From contig CAVOVJ010000001.1 of assembly GCA_963699835.1 (NCBI GenBank), positions 62,001 to 126,000 on the forward strand: a stretch of DNA of 64,000 nt. The letters run 5' to 3'. The notes below the pieces were generated by a model, which was not told where the DNA came from, did not search any database, and saw nothing but the letters and a program-made list of their open reading frames with translations. This stretch comes from BM003 sp963699835 (GTDB lineage Bacteria > Pseudomonadota > Gammaproteobacteria > Steroidobacterales > BM003). The stretch's first letter is position 1, and the number at the start of each line of letters is the position of its first letter. Shown here one piece after another: positions 1 through 8,207 of the stretch. The translations under genes were made by a program, and so were the position numbers.

Positions 1-589
1 AACGGCCGCCGAGTTCGAAAACGAAGAGGCCCCCATCGATATCGATTTCCTCGGGGACAGGTGCCGCAAGTATTTCGATGGTACGTGCCGTCAGCATGAA
101 CCACGCGAGGCTGCCGAGTGCTGCAAAAACCGCGAATACCAGCAATGGCACAGGCCGCAGCACGCTGCGCCAGCCCCGCGTGCGCCGCTCGGACGGCGCA
201 AATACCGCCGCCTCTATCAACTCTGCATCGGAATCGTCCTCGTCACCGCTCGCAAAATCCATTGCGATCACATCGTCGGCGGTCTCCGTCTCCAGGACGA
301 GTTCCGGTCCCGCCGCGCGCACAAGCAAAAGGCTCGACTGGTATTCGAGCGTGTCGCCAACGCTCAGCAGCAGCGGCTCTGTCACAGGCGAGTCGTTACA
401 CAGGACCGGCGTGTCGGCGGCCGGCGTGAGAACCCAGCCGGCTTTTGCGTATTCCAGAAATGCAAGCGCTGCACCGGACGCGGCGCCGGGCCAGGGCAGA
501 TCCGCGTCCGCGCCTCCAACGCTGATCCGCCGAGCCGCAGCGAAGCGCTCGCTGGTTTCTCCATCGACAAGACGGACCGAGGCGATCAA
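1..589 (-). CDS. FHA-domain membrane protein (C-terminus beyond left edge)
   Basis: Partial: the reading frame enters from the right and is still open at base 1. The start is TTG at 589, overlapping the TGA of the upstream gene (TTGA) and preceded by GAGGA six bases away, a typical coupled start. The first ~95 residues look like a forkhead-associated fold (ISVGGADADL, then VLCNDSPV and LSVGDTLEYQ, matching the IGR-like, asparagine-turn and GD positions). An acidic linker (DEDDSDAELIEAA) precedes one membrane segment (about VPLLVFAVFAALGSLAWFML). The piece after it (IEILAAPVPEEIDIDGGLF) could begin a PEGA-like beta domain. FHA domains bind phosphothreonine peptides; here this domain would be cytoplasmic. 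The partner kinase is unknown; the neighbouring kinase-like protein lacks a catalytic lobe. Confidence 0.72.
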   Translation of the reverse strand, partial: MIASVRLVDGETSERFAAARRISVGGADADLPWPGAASGAALAFLEYAKAGWVLTPAADTPVLCNDSPVTEPLLLSVGDTLEYQSSLLLVRAAGPELVLETETADDVIAMDFASGDEDDSDAELIEAAVFAPSERRTRGWRSVLRPVPLLVFAVFAALGSLAWFMLTARTIEILAAPVPEEIDIDGGLFVFELGGR

Positions 590-2430
590 ATTTTTTCCTC
601 GCAGCGCACGACGACGGGCTCGGCCGGCTGGCCGGCCACGACGGTAAATTTCTGTCTCACGTCGCGGAAACCGGACCGTGTCCCAACCACGGTATAAGTG
701 CCCGGGCGTAACTCGACATCCCGTGCGGCGAAAACGCCAAGCTGTCCGATTCGAAACAGCGTGACTTCGGTCTGGTTGTCGGATTCGAAGCGGACCGTTA
801 CGGGGACCCTTGCGACCGTCATTGCCTGCTCCATTTGGCGGATCTGCTCGGTGAGTTTTGGTCCGCGCGGCTCGACCGTGCGGGCGACCGACATCAGCTG
901 CTCCGCGGCAGCATACACGGCGTCGGTGGACAGCCGTGCCGGTGCCGCCAGGTACTCGGTGAGACGTTTGTCGAGCTCGGTCCGTTCCTGGCTTTGCGAC
1001 CGGCCGCGTTTCGCGAAGGCGAGATTCGCATCGATCGCGAGCGCCTTCTCATAGCGATCCAGTGCTTCCGACCAGTTCTCCTCGCTCTCGAATCCTTCCG
1101 CTTCGGTACGCAGGCTGGCGATCCGGGTCAAGTTCCGTTGCATATCCGTCTGCGCCAGCGCCTCGGTCACCTCGGGGGAGCCCGGCTTGAGTTGTCGTGC
1201 ACGTTTAAATGCTGAATCGGCCTGTTGTAGCCGGCCCGCCGACAATGCCGCATAGCCCTCCGACATGAGGACCGAAAACTGATCGCTGGCGAGCCGCGAT
1301 CCAACTCGCTCGAGTCCTTCCGCAGCCTCGCTTGCCGCGGAGTCGAGTGCCAGCGCTTCACGGTAGGCGCTGCGCGCAGCGCTGAATTCTTCGCGGCTTT
1401 CCGCTCTGCGGCCCTCCGCCAGCAGTCTCTCAACTTCGTCCAGAGTTTCGGCCCGGCGCAGGCCGGTGACGGCGATATCGCTGTCAGGGTCAAGCGCCAG
1501 TGCCGCCTGGAACGCTTCGTTTGCTGCGGCTGCATCGAAGGATTCCAGTGCGGCCTGGCCACGCTCAAGCGCCTCGCTCAGTAGCACGGGCGCAAGCGCT
1601 TCAAGTGCAAGCAGCTGGTCCAGACCCGCTTGGTAGGACTCCTGGGCGGCTTCGTACTCACGAATGCTGAAGTGCCCGTCGCCCGTGCGTGCATGTTCCT
1701 TGGCGGCGTTGAATTCAGCCTCTGCCCACGCGGTAACATTGTTTTCTTCCAGGTCGAATTGCTTGCGGATAAATTCCTCGAGAACTGCTTCCGCCGCTTC
1801 TTTTTGTTGCAGAATCTGGGCGCGTTGCCAAGGCGCCAGTTCCTTCGGTGCTTCGGTTTCGTTGCCGCGTGCCGGCGCGGCAGCGGTTGGTTGAGTTGTC
1901 GCCGGGACTGCCGTCGTCGGTTCCGGTACCGGGGGTTTTACCAGCTCCGGAAGATAGAAAATTACGCCGATCGCGATGACGATGCTAACGGCAAACAATG
2001 CAATGACCACCGGTCTTGAAACAGCGCGCTGGCGTTCTGACTGGGCCGCTATCGTCGTTGCGTTACCTGTGAATTCGAGCGGTTCGATCGACTCGAATTC
2101 CTCTGCTTCGATGTCATCGTTCTCGTCGCCGCTTTGCTCGATCAGTCGCTCGAGAAGCGCCGCGTCGCGAGCGAACTGTGCAGGATTTTTCTGTGCCAGG
2201 ACGACAGCGGCGGCCTCCTGTTCGGAAATCGGCCCGGCAGCGGGGATTTCGCTTTGCAGGTGTGCCATGAGATCGGGGCCGAGTGCGGCCGCGGGCAGCA
2301 GCCAGAGTCCGACCTGCATGCCGGAATGGGAATCGGTTGCCAGCCATGCGGGATGGCGGGCGCCACTGCGCAATGGCCGGAGGAGGGTGTACCGGCCAAA
2401 CAACATCTGGTCGGGTCTGAGGTCGTGCAT
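586..2430 (-). CDS. Membrane TPR protein with kinase-N-lobe-like start and PEGA-like end
   Basis: 614 residues from ATG 2430 (an upstream in-frame extension would run into the preceding lipoprotein gene). Residues ~8-45 (FGRYTLLRPLRSG...WLATD) resemble the first strands of a Hanks-type kinase N-lobe, but no VAIK lysine, HRD or DFG motif follows, so it should be catalytically dead. One membrane helix lies at ~140-161, followed by a Pro/Thr/Ala-rich linker. From ~200 to 540 the protein is alpha-helical with several TPR-like units (for example YEAAQESYQAGLDQLLALEA and WSEALDRYEKALAIDANLA). The last ~65 residues (VPVTVRFES...LRPGTYTVVGTRSGF) look like a PEGA beta domain. It is translationally coupled to the FHA gene, suggesting a shared signalling or scaffolding role at the inner membrane. 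Function otherwise unknown. Confidence 0.75.
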   Translation of the reverse strand: MHDLRPDQMLFGRYTLLRPLRSGARHPAWLATDSHSGMQVGLWLLPAAALGPDLMAHLQSEIPAAGPISEQEAAAVVLAQKNPAQFARDAALLERLIEQSGDENDDIEAEEFESIEPLEFTGNATTIAAQSERQRAVSRPVVIALFAVSIVIAIGVIFYLPELVKPPVPEPTTAVPATTQPTAAAPARGNETEAPKELAPWQRAQILQQKEAAEAVLEEFIRKQFDLEENNVTAWAEAEFNAAKEHARTGDGHFSIREYEAAQESYQAGLDQLLALEALAPVLLSEALERGQAALESFDAAAANEAFQAALALDPDSDIAVTGLRRAETLDEVERLLAEGRRAESREEFSAARSAYREALALDSAASEAAEGLERVGSRLASDQFSVLMSEGYAALSAGRLQQADSAFKRARQLKPGSPEVTEALAQTDMQRNLTRIASLRTEAEGFESEENWSEALDRYEKALAIDANLAFAKRGRSQSQERTELDKRLTEYLAAPARLSTDAVYAAAEQLMSVARTVEPRGPKLTEQIRQMEQAMTVARVPVTVRFESDNQTEVTLFRIGQLGVFAARDVELRPGTYTVVGTRSGFRDVRQKFTVVAGQPAEPVVVRCEEKI

Positions 2431-2447
2431 GGGTCTGTTGCTTTTGT

Positions 2448-3680
2448 TTAGTTGACCTCGGTGCCGCCGTCCGGTGCTGCACTGTCGCTGGCTACCTCGA
2501 TTCCGGTTTCGAGTTGATAGATATCCCGCAACAGTCGCCGCCATTCTGCGTACTGGGCCTCAACGGAGCCAGAAAGCTCCACGGTTTGTCCTTCAATGTC
2601 GACGACCACGGGGCGTACTTCTGCTTCCAGCGAAGTGCCGAGTTCCCGCAGCGCATCAACATGGATCTTTGATTCTCCGTAGCGTTTGAAACCGGACCAT
2701 GCAAGCGTGCCACCGCCGATCACGGCGGTGTTTGCAATAACCGATTCCGTATAACTTCCACCCTGGCTGCCGACGTACAGGCCGCCGACTACAGCCAATG
2801 CGCCAAGCAGCATACGCCGGCGCGCCGAGTCCTTGACCTCGCGCAGCGCGATCGTCTCGTCATAGCTGTATGCGCGCCAGTCCATGTAGGGTTCACCCAT
2901 TTGCCGTTCGAAATTGTCGTAGTACTCGTCCAGCGTGTCGAAAAACATGTATTCACGCTCGCGAATCTTACTCATCCGCACCATCATCGGTTCTTCGCGG
3001 GCCGGCAGGCTGTTGATGGAGTATTCGCCGGTTCTTTCATTTACTTTCAGGTGACGGTCGAAGGCCTCTGGCGAAAACTCTGTGGCAAACCGCAACTCCG
3101 ATACGGTCCGGATGGCGGTCAACTGTTTAGCATCCAGCGTCTCTCGGGCACCCACGAGATCGTTCGCGATCTGGTTGTAGATATTCTGAAACGGGTCACT
3201 ATCGAGTTCGAGTTCTTCGACGTATGCGTACTTGCTGGCAACGCCCTCGTAGGTTTTGTCGAGCCATTCGCGTCCGGTGGAGTCAACCGCATGGACGTAG
3301 AGCTCCAGTGTTTCGCCGTCGGAATAAAGTATTTTTCCGCTGACATGCACATCCACCGCATTGGTATCCGACGGAACGACCCAGACCGAACCCCATTGCC
3401 CGGTGTTCTCCAGCGTATCCTGCAAAATGAGGGGGATGAAACGCGCTTCCGCCTTGCGCACCGTCGGGAAAATCCTGAGTTTTTCCCAGCTCTCCTCGTC
3501 AGCGGGAATGCCGGGGTCAAAAACCTCGACACCGACGTCCAGCAGCTGGTTTTCGGGAATCGCCTCCACCGACCTTATCACTTCGGTCGAGTTGACCGAG
3601 CGAACGGACTCCTGAACGCAGCCGCCAAGCAGCAGCGACAGTGCTGCCAGAGCCAGTGGGAGAGTTGTGATTCGCCTCAT
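2448..3680 (-). CDS. Predicted lipoprotein, unknown function
   Basis: About 410 residues. The N-terminus is a clear lipoprotein signal: MRRITTLPLALAALSLLLGGC, with the lipobox LGGC. ATG 3680 is preferred over the in-frame TTG 3686 because the GAGG motif is nine bases from the ATG but only three from the TTG. The mature part begins with a beta-rich section (VDVHVSGKILYSDGETLELYVHAVDSTG), continues with a charged helical section (REREYMFFDTLDEYYDNFERQMGEPYMDW) and contains a glycine-rich hydrophobic stretch (LGALAVVGGLYVGSQGG) that might insert in a membrane. It sits 6 bases after the Gln/Ser-rich gene and 17 before the kinase-like TPR gene, so the four genes are probably one transcript. I do not recognise a named family. 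Confidence 0.75.
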   Translation of the reverse strand: MRRITTLPLALAALSLLLGGCVQESVRSVNSTEVIRSVEAIPENQLLDVGVEVFDPGIPADEESWEKLRIFPTVRKAEARFIPLILQDTLENTGQWGSVWVVPSDTNAVDVHVSGKILYSDGETLELYVHAVDSTGREWLDKTYEGVASKYAYVEELELDSDPFQNIYNQIANDLVGARETLDAKQLTAIRTVSELRFATEFSPEAFDRHLKVNERTGEYSINSLPAREEPMMVRMSKIREREYMFFDTLDEYYDNFERQMGEPYMDWRAYSYDETIALREVKDSARRRMLLGALAVVGGLYVGSQGGSYTESVIANTAVIGGGTLAWSGFKRYGESKIHVDALRELGTSLEAEVRPVVVDIEGQTVELSGSVEAQYAEWRRLLRDIYQLETGIEVASDSAAPDGGTEVN

Positions 3681-3686
3681 GTCCAA

Positions 3687-4811
3687 TTACCTCGATGTGC
3701 CTTCCTTGTAACGACGGTATTCTTCCCAGAGTTTTTCACGCAATACCGGATCGCTCTCGCTTTCCGCGGCCTCGCGTAACTGGCGTGCCACGATGTCATC
3801 GTCGTCCCCGCTGGGGATACCCTCTGGAGCGGAACCGGTTGCCTCCTTGCCAGCGCCGCCGTCAGGCATCGGTCTTTCCAATCCGCTGGTATCGGCAGGT
3901 CCGCCGTTTTCGATGCTCGAATCATTGTCGCCCGATTCCCCACCCATGCCACCGTCCTCGCCGACATCGGTGGCGCCGCTGCCGCCCTCGCTTTCCTCGC
4001 CGTAGACAGAGCCTTCGCCATTCGATTCGCTGCCGCGACGGGCATCCCGCGCTCGCTGCTGCTCTTCAAGGATACGCCCGTCAAAAATTACCATCGAGCC
4101 ATCGAGAACCCGGTCGAGGTCGCCAACCTGCTCATCCCCGGTCTGCGGCGAGCCAATTACCGCGACACGGACAGGGTTCGAACCACCCGGTACGCCACTC
4201 GCGCCACCGGGCATGTTGCCGCCTGGCATCCCGCCCGCGGGACCCTGGGTAGCGCCCGAGCCGGCGCTGCCTCCCGGCGTGCTTCCCGGGGGTTGTCCCC
4301 CCTGTTGTTGCGCCGTGCTATCGCCGCCACCCGCGGGTCCGCCGCCCTGGTCCTGGGCAGTACTCTCCGCACCGTCTTGCTGTTCCGCTCCGCTGTCCGC
4401 GCCACCAGGAGGGGAGCCGCCCTGATCCTGAGCGGTACTCTCGGCTGCGCCCGGCGGTTGTCCGCCTTGCTCTCCCGAATCTTCGCCGCCTCCTTGTTCC
4501 TGCGCCGTGCTTTCCTGGGGAGCGCCGCCCGGCGGGGGCGCATTCTCGCTCTGAGCGCTCGACTCACCGCCGGACTCGGGCTGCTCCGGCGGGTTGCTCC
4601 AAGGGTCCTGCTCGGCGCTACCCGAACTCTGCGACTGACTTTCGCTGCTGGACTCGCTGGGTGATTGCGACGGGCTGCCACTGCTGGAACTGGAAGACTC
4701 GGAAGTGCTGGATGAGGTGCTGGAGGATTGTTGTTCCTGCTCTTGTTGCTGCTCCTGCGTCTGTTGACTGGCGCATCCCGTTGCTGCCTGCCAGACGCAA
4801 GAACAATGCAT
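3687..4811 (-). CDS. Low-complexity Gln/Ser/Gly/Pro-rich protein (N-terminus probably frameshifted)
   Basis: The open frame gives 374 residues, but its ATG at 4811 is only one base after GGAGG, too close for initiation. A better start, ATG 4837 with GAGG eight bases upstream (MNNRLLTEACIVLA...), is in a different frame. Joining the two needs one inserted base between about 4780 and 4809 and would put a lipobox-like ATGC (followed by ASQQTQ) some 20 residues from the start. The body is strongly repetitive: Gln/Glu then Ser runs (~20-70), then repeats built on ESTAQDQGG and GGQPPG (~90-185), a short ordered patch (NPVRVAVIGSPQTGDEQVGDLDRVLDGSMVIFD, ~205-237) and a charged helical tail. It looks like an extracytoplasmic, disordered linker protein. 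Function unknown. Confidence 0.6.
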   Translation of the reverse strand: MHCSCVWQAATGCASQQTQEQQQEQEQQSSSTSSSTSESSSSSSGSPSQSPSESSSESQSQSSGSAEQDPWSNPPEQPESGGESSAQSENAPPPGGAPQESTAQEQGGGEDSGEQGGQPPGAAESTAQDQGGSPPGGADSGAEQQDGAESTAQDQGGGPAGGGDSTAQQQGGQPPGSTPGGSAGSGATQGPAGGMPGGNMPGGASGVPGGSNPVRVAVIGSPQTGDEQVGDLDRVLDGSMVIFDGRILEEQQRARDARRGSESNGEGSVYGEESEGGSGATDVGEDGGMGGESGDNDSSIENGGPADTSGLERPMPDGGAGKEATGSAPEGIPSGDDDDIVARQLREAAESESDPVLREKLWEEYRRYKEGTSR

Positions 4812-5049
4812 GCCTCCGTCAATAGTCTGTTGTTCATCGCGACACCTCGTCCGTCATCCCTGCGTCGCGGCTGCCTCACCGCAACCAGAGCGTGCCAGGG
4901 CTGCACACGGAAATATTAACTGGCCGGGATTGCGGTTACCCGGCTCGGCAAGTGTACATGGAAACGCCGCGAAATCCCGGTGGTCGCCCGCTGGGGGCGT
5001 CACCTGACGGTCATGCATCTCTCGGTTCCGCGCCAACGTTTGCATGCAT

Positions 5050-6531
5050 CTATTCCATGTAGAAAAAATCATGCCTCAGTCTCTGGTCGTGGGCCCAGTC
5101 GCGATGGCCCTCTTTGTACGTTGGTCTGAAACGGGCCAGTCGTACCGCCCGCGCAACGTAGTTCTGTTGCTTCCGATAGTCGTCCGGTTCGGTTTCGAGA
5201 ACCTCGACGTTATGGGCCCATCCCTCGGGGTCGACGTCATAACGAATGAGTACATAGCCCGATCCAAGTTGGCCTATGCTTGCAAACTGGCCGTTCTGAC
5301 GCCGCACCGCCGGTCGGATCGCGGGCATGTAAACGAGGTGGGGGTCTTTGAAAAACTGGTCGCTCTCGGTGGTGCGTGAACCATCGGGTGTCAGGATTCT
5401 CCAGGCCAGGTCGTAATACTGGATGCCTTTCTCCCACACCGGTGAGAATCGCAAATACCAGTCGCCCAGGGCGACCAGCGCGCTGGCGTGCAGAATCGGA
5501 TCGACATTCTCGTTTTGATCGATGATCCCGAGGGCGCGATTCAGATAGGCTTTCGCCCGCTGGTCCTGGCGCACATATTGCCCGCCGACGCTGACGACCG
5601 ACTTGTGACGGTAGGATTCGGCCAGCCGGACCAGTGGCTCCACCAGCCGAATATCTTCGGTTCCGTAGTTGTCCTCGACGATATGCACCGCTCTGCGGTA
5701 AAGATCGCGTTCGCCGGGAACCGGGCAAATCTGTTTCTCGTCCGCCTCCCAGGTGACCTTGCGTTCAATCAGGCAGGTCAGCCGGACCCGGTCGTAGGAG
5801 TCGCGGGTCGAAAAAATCTTGCTGAGATGTTCCGCAAGGTGGTAGATCGCAGGCAGTAGCTCCGGCGAATTTGCGCCGAACTCGCGCTGGTAAATCTGAT
5901 ACGCGGAGGCTTGCTTGGTGACCGACATGCGGATGTCCTCCAGCCCGTGATAACTGATCGCCATCTGCTCGAGCTGTTCAACCTGATCGAGGTTATAGAG
6001 ACCGTCATGGCGGCGGGAGATGTGCTGGGCCCGTTCGAGATAGGGTATTGCCTCCTCGTAACGCCCGACCGCATTGTGAATCTCTCCAAGCGCGGTTAAT
6101 GGCCGAACCAGGCGCGGGTCGTTTTCGCTGTAGTTTTCCTCAATCAGCTCGATGCTTCTCTGATAGTTGGCCACGGCTTCCACCGGCTGATCGGTGACGC
6201 TCTGCAGTCTCGCCAGATTTATCAGCGGATCGACCAGCAACGGCGTGTTCGGTCCGGATTCCCGCTCTGTCAAGCTCACTACGCGGGTTGCCGGCTCCAG
6301 CGCCTCCTCGTACTCGCGCGACTCGTACTTGAACAGGTACTCCTGGAATTGCCGTTCGCGTTCGGTCGGCTCCTCATCCCCAAGTAACGGAGCAATCGTA
6401 ATTTGGTTGACCTGCGAGGTTCTTTCCGCGGGCCTCGCCTCGACGGCCGGAGCTGCGCTGGCGTCATCTTCCTCGGCGGCGACGGAACACCATGCCAGTA
6501 CGGCGCCTGCAATCAGGGCAGCGGTTCTCAT
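5050..6531 (-). CDS. Helical-repeat protein with TonB-type C-terminal domain (paralogue 1)
   Basis: 493 residues from ATG 6531, chosen because MRTAALIAGAVLAWCSVAAEE is a good Sec signal; the longer open frame upstream has no signal. The middle (residues ~60-370) is made of TPR-like helices (for example YQRSIELIEENYSENDPRLVRPL, YEEAIPYLERAQHISRRHDGL). The last ~95 residues match the TonB C-terminal fold: YVLIRYDVDPEGWAHNVEVLE...RAVRLARFRPTYKEG. There is no N-terminal membrane anchor or Pro-rich spanning region, so it is not a classical ExbB/ExbD-driven TonB; the protein is probably periplasmic. It shares the block LYRRAVHIVEDNYGTEDIRL with its two upstream neighbours. Third gene of a three-paralogue operon; exact role unknown. 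Confidence 0.8.
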   Translation of the reverse strand: MRTAALIAGAVLAWCSVAAEEDDASAAPAVEARPAERTSQVNQITIAPLLGDEEPTERERQFQEYLFKYESREYEEALEPATRVVSLTERESGPNTPLLVDPLINLARLQSVTDQPVEAVANYQRSIELIEENYSENDPRLVRPLTALGEIHNAVGRYEEAIPYLERAQHISRRHDGLYNLDQVEQLEQMAISYHGLEDIRMSVTKQASAYQIYQREFGANSPELLPAIYHLAEHLSKIFSTRDSYDRVRLTCLIERKVTWEADEKQICPVPGERDLYRRAVHIVEDNYGTEDIRLVEPLVRLAESYRHKSVVSVGGQYVRQDQRAKAYLNRALGIIDQNENVDPILHASALVALGDWYLRFSPVWEKGIQYYDLAWRILTPDGSRTTESDQFFKDPHLVYMPAIRPAVRRQNGQFASIGQLGSGYVLIRYDVDPEGWAHNVEVLETEPDDYRKQQNYVARAVRLARFRPTYKEGHRDWAHDQRLRHDFFYME

Positions 6532-6646
6532 CCGCGGGTGACAATGCACAGCAGAAAAATAAGATGCGACACGGGAATACGGGGCGGGGGAACCCGTTGG
6601 CCCGGAACGTCCGCCGGGCGCATTGGTGCGAAACAAGAACTGATTC

Positions 6647-8179
6647 TCACTCAACGTATCGAAACTCGTGTTTAACCTGAATCCCCGAGGTCGCAACCGG
6701 TTCGCCTTCTTCCATTCTCGGCCGAAAGCGCGCCGTGCGCATCGATCTAAGGACCGCGCGCTCCTGTCGCACCCAGCCAGGTGGAGAGGTTTCTAATATT
6801 TGCACGTCCTGCGCCTGGCCATCCGGCGTGACGGTATATTCGACCAGCACGAAGCCCAGTTGTTCCTCGGGTTTCAATTCGAGGGAGAGGTTGGCGGTGT
6901 TGTTGCGCGGGGGGGCTGGCGAGCGGCTATACGCCAGCCGCTTGGGTTCGGCAAAAGCCGCCGCCGCCGGAACCTCGCCCTCACCATCGCGAAGCACCGA
7001 CCAGGCTTCGCGATAATAGTCCAGACCACGCTCCCGATCCTGGCTGAAAACGGTATACCAGTCGCCCATGTCCATCAGTAGCTCGGCTTTCTCGCCGGTC
7101 TCTATCGAGTCCTGTGCCAGCTGGATTTCGAGCGCCCGCTCCAGCAGGGTCCGCGCCCGCGCATGTTGCGACTGGAACTCGTATCCCGGTTCTCCGGCCA
7201 GTGCCTGGCCCTGCAGGCCCTTATAAACCCACCTGCCGGATCGCGCGTAGTAAGTGCTGGCGAGGCCACGCAACGGAGCAACGAGGCGCAAATCGTCCTT
7301 GCCGTACCGATCTTCGATAATCCTGATGGCACGGTTGTAGAGCGCGCGGCTGGACGGACGTCGGCAACGCGCCGGTCTCTCGTCGGCAAACGTCATGTCT
7401 GTCTCGATCAGGCAGCCGTAAACCGCCTGATCCTGCGGCGACAGGCCCTGGTAGATGTCCAGCTGCCATTCTGCGAGATCAGTCAGGGCCGCCACAATTT
7501 CGTCGCTGTCTTCGCTCTCGCCCCGGGCTCTTAGATCGAAAGCACGTAATTGCTGGCGGTCGGCTTCAAGGCCGTTACCGGCGGCCGCATAGCTTGCCGC
7601 CATGGCATCGAGCATCACAATCTGGTCCAGGGTGTAAAGGCCCTCATGCCGACGCAGGATCTGGCGGGCGCGCTCGTAGGCCAGTACGGCTTCGTCGGGG
7701 CGACCGGTCCTGTCGAGTATGCGGCCTATTCCCATCAGCGGAGTCACGAGGTCGCGATCTACCGGGCTGCTGAAGCGCTCCAGCATTCCGACGGCCTCAG
7801 CATAATTGCGACCGGCATTGTCCAGGTCGCCGCGGCTTTCCTGGATCAGAGCGAGATTGGTCAGCGGTCTTGCCATTTGACGTGACTGCGGGCCAAATTC
7901 GAGCTCGGTCAGTTCCACGAGCCGTTGTGCTGGCTGCATCGCCTCGTCAAGCTCGCCGAACGCCGCGTCGCTCAGCATTTCCGCATACAGGCTCGCCGCA
8001 ACCGACTGCTCTGCAGACGCTTCTTCGAGTTCGGGTGGCACCGTCAGGTCCGCCACCGGTGCGGGGTTTGCAGCCACGCATTGACTGGTGACCGCCAGCA
8101 GTCCTTGCGCGCAAATTATGTAAAGCGTCGCGAGTACCCCAGCGCCCGGAGTCAGTTTCTGTCGTGCCGGTTCGGCCAT
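6647..8179 (-). CDS. Helical-repeat protein with TonB-type C-terminal domain (paralogue 2)
   Basis: 510 residues starting at ATG 8179. The N-terminal ~40 residues contain a hydrophobic stretch (GVLATLYIICAQGLLAVTS) that acts as signal or anchor. The helical repeats run to ~residue 380, including LYNRAIRIIEDRYGKDDLRL, which aligns by eye with the equivalent block of both neighbours, and a short Cys-containing motif (CLIETDMTFADERPARCRRP) also conserved in position. The C-terminal domain (FVLVEYTVTPDGQAQDVQILE...RSMRTARFRPRMEEGEP) is TonB-like. Only 28 bases separate it from paralogue 3, so they are co-transcribed; 115 bases separate it from paralogue 1. The trio probably arose by tandem duplication. 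Confidence 0.8.
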   Translation of the reverse strand: MAEPARQKLTPGAGVLATLYIICAQGLLAVTSQCVAANPAPVADLTVPPELEEASAEQSVAASLYAEMLSDAAFGELDEAMQPAQRLVELTELEFGPQSRQMARPLTNLALIQESRGDLDNAGRNYAEAVGMLERFSSPVDRDLVTPLMGIGRILDRTGRPDEAVLAYERARQILRRHEGLYTLDQIVMLDAMAASYAAAGNGLEADRQQLRAFDLRARGESEDSDEIVAALTDLAEWQLDIYQGLSPQDQAVYGCLIETDMTFADERPARCRRPSSRALYNRAIRIIEDRYGKDDLRLVAPLRGLASTYYARSGRWVYKGLQGQALAGEPGYEFQSQHARARTLLERALEIQLAQDSIETGEKAELLMDMGDWYTVFSQDRERGLDYYREAWSVLRDGEGEVPAAAAFAEPKRLAYSRSPAPPRNNTANLSLELKPEEQLGFVLVEYTVTPDGQAQDVQILETSPPGWVRQERAVLRSMRTARFRPRMEEGEPVATSGIQVKHEFRYVE

Positions 8180-8207
8180 GGTCCCGATTCTAGCGACAAA
8201 TTATTGT

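Noticed and set aside
586..2430. An active serine/threonine kinase
   Set aside because: Only the first N-lobe-like strands are present; no catalytic lysine context, HRD or DFG motif.
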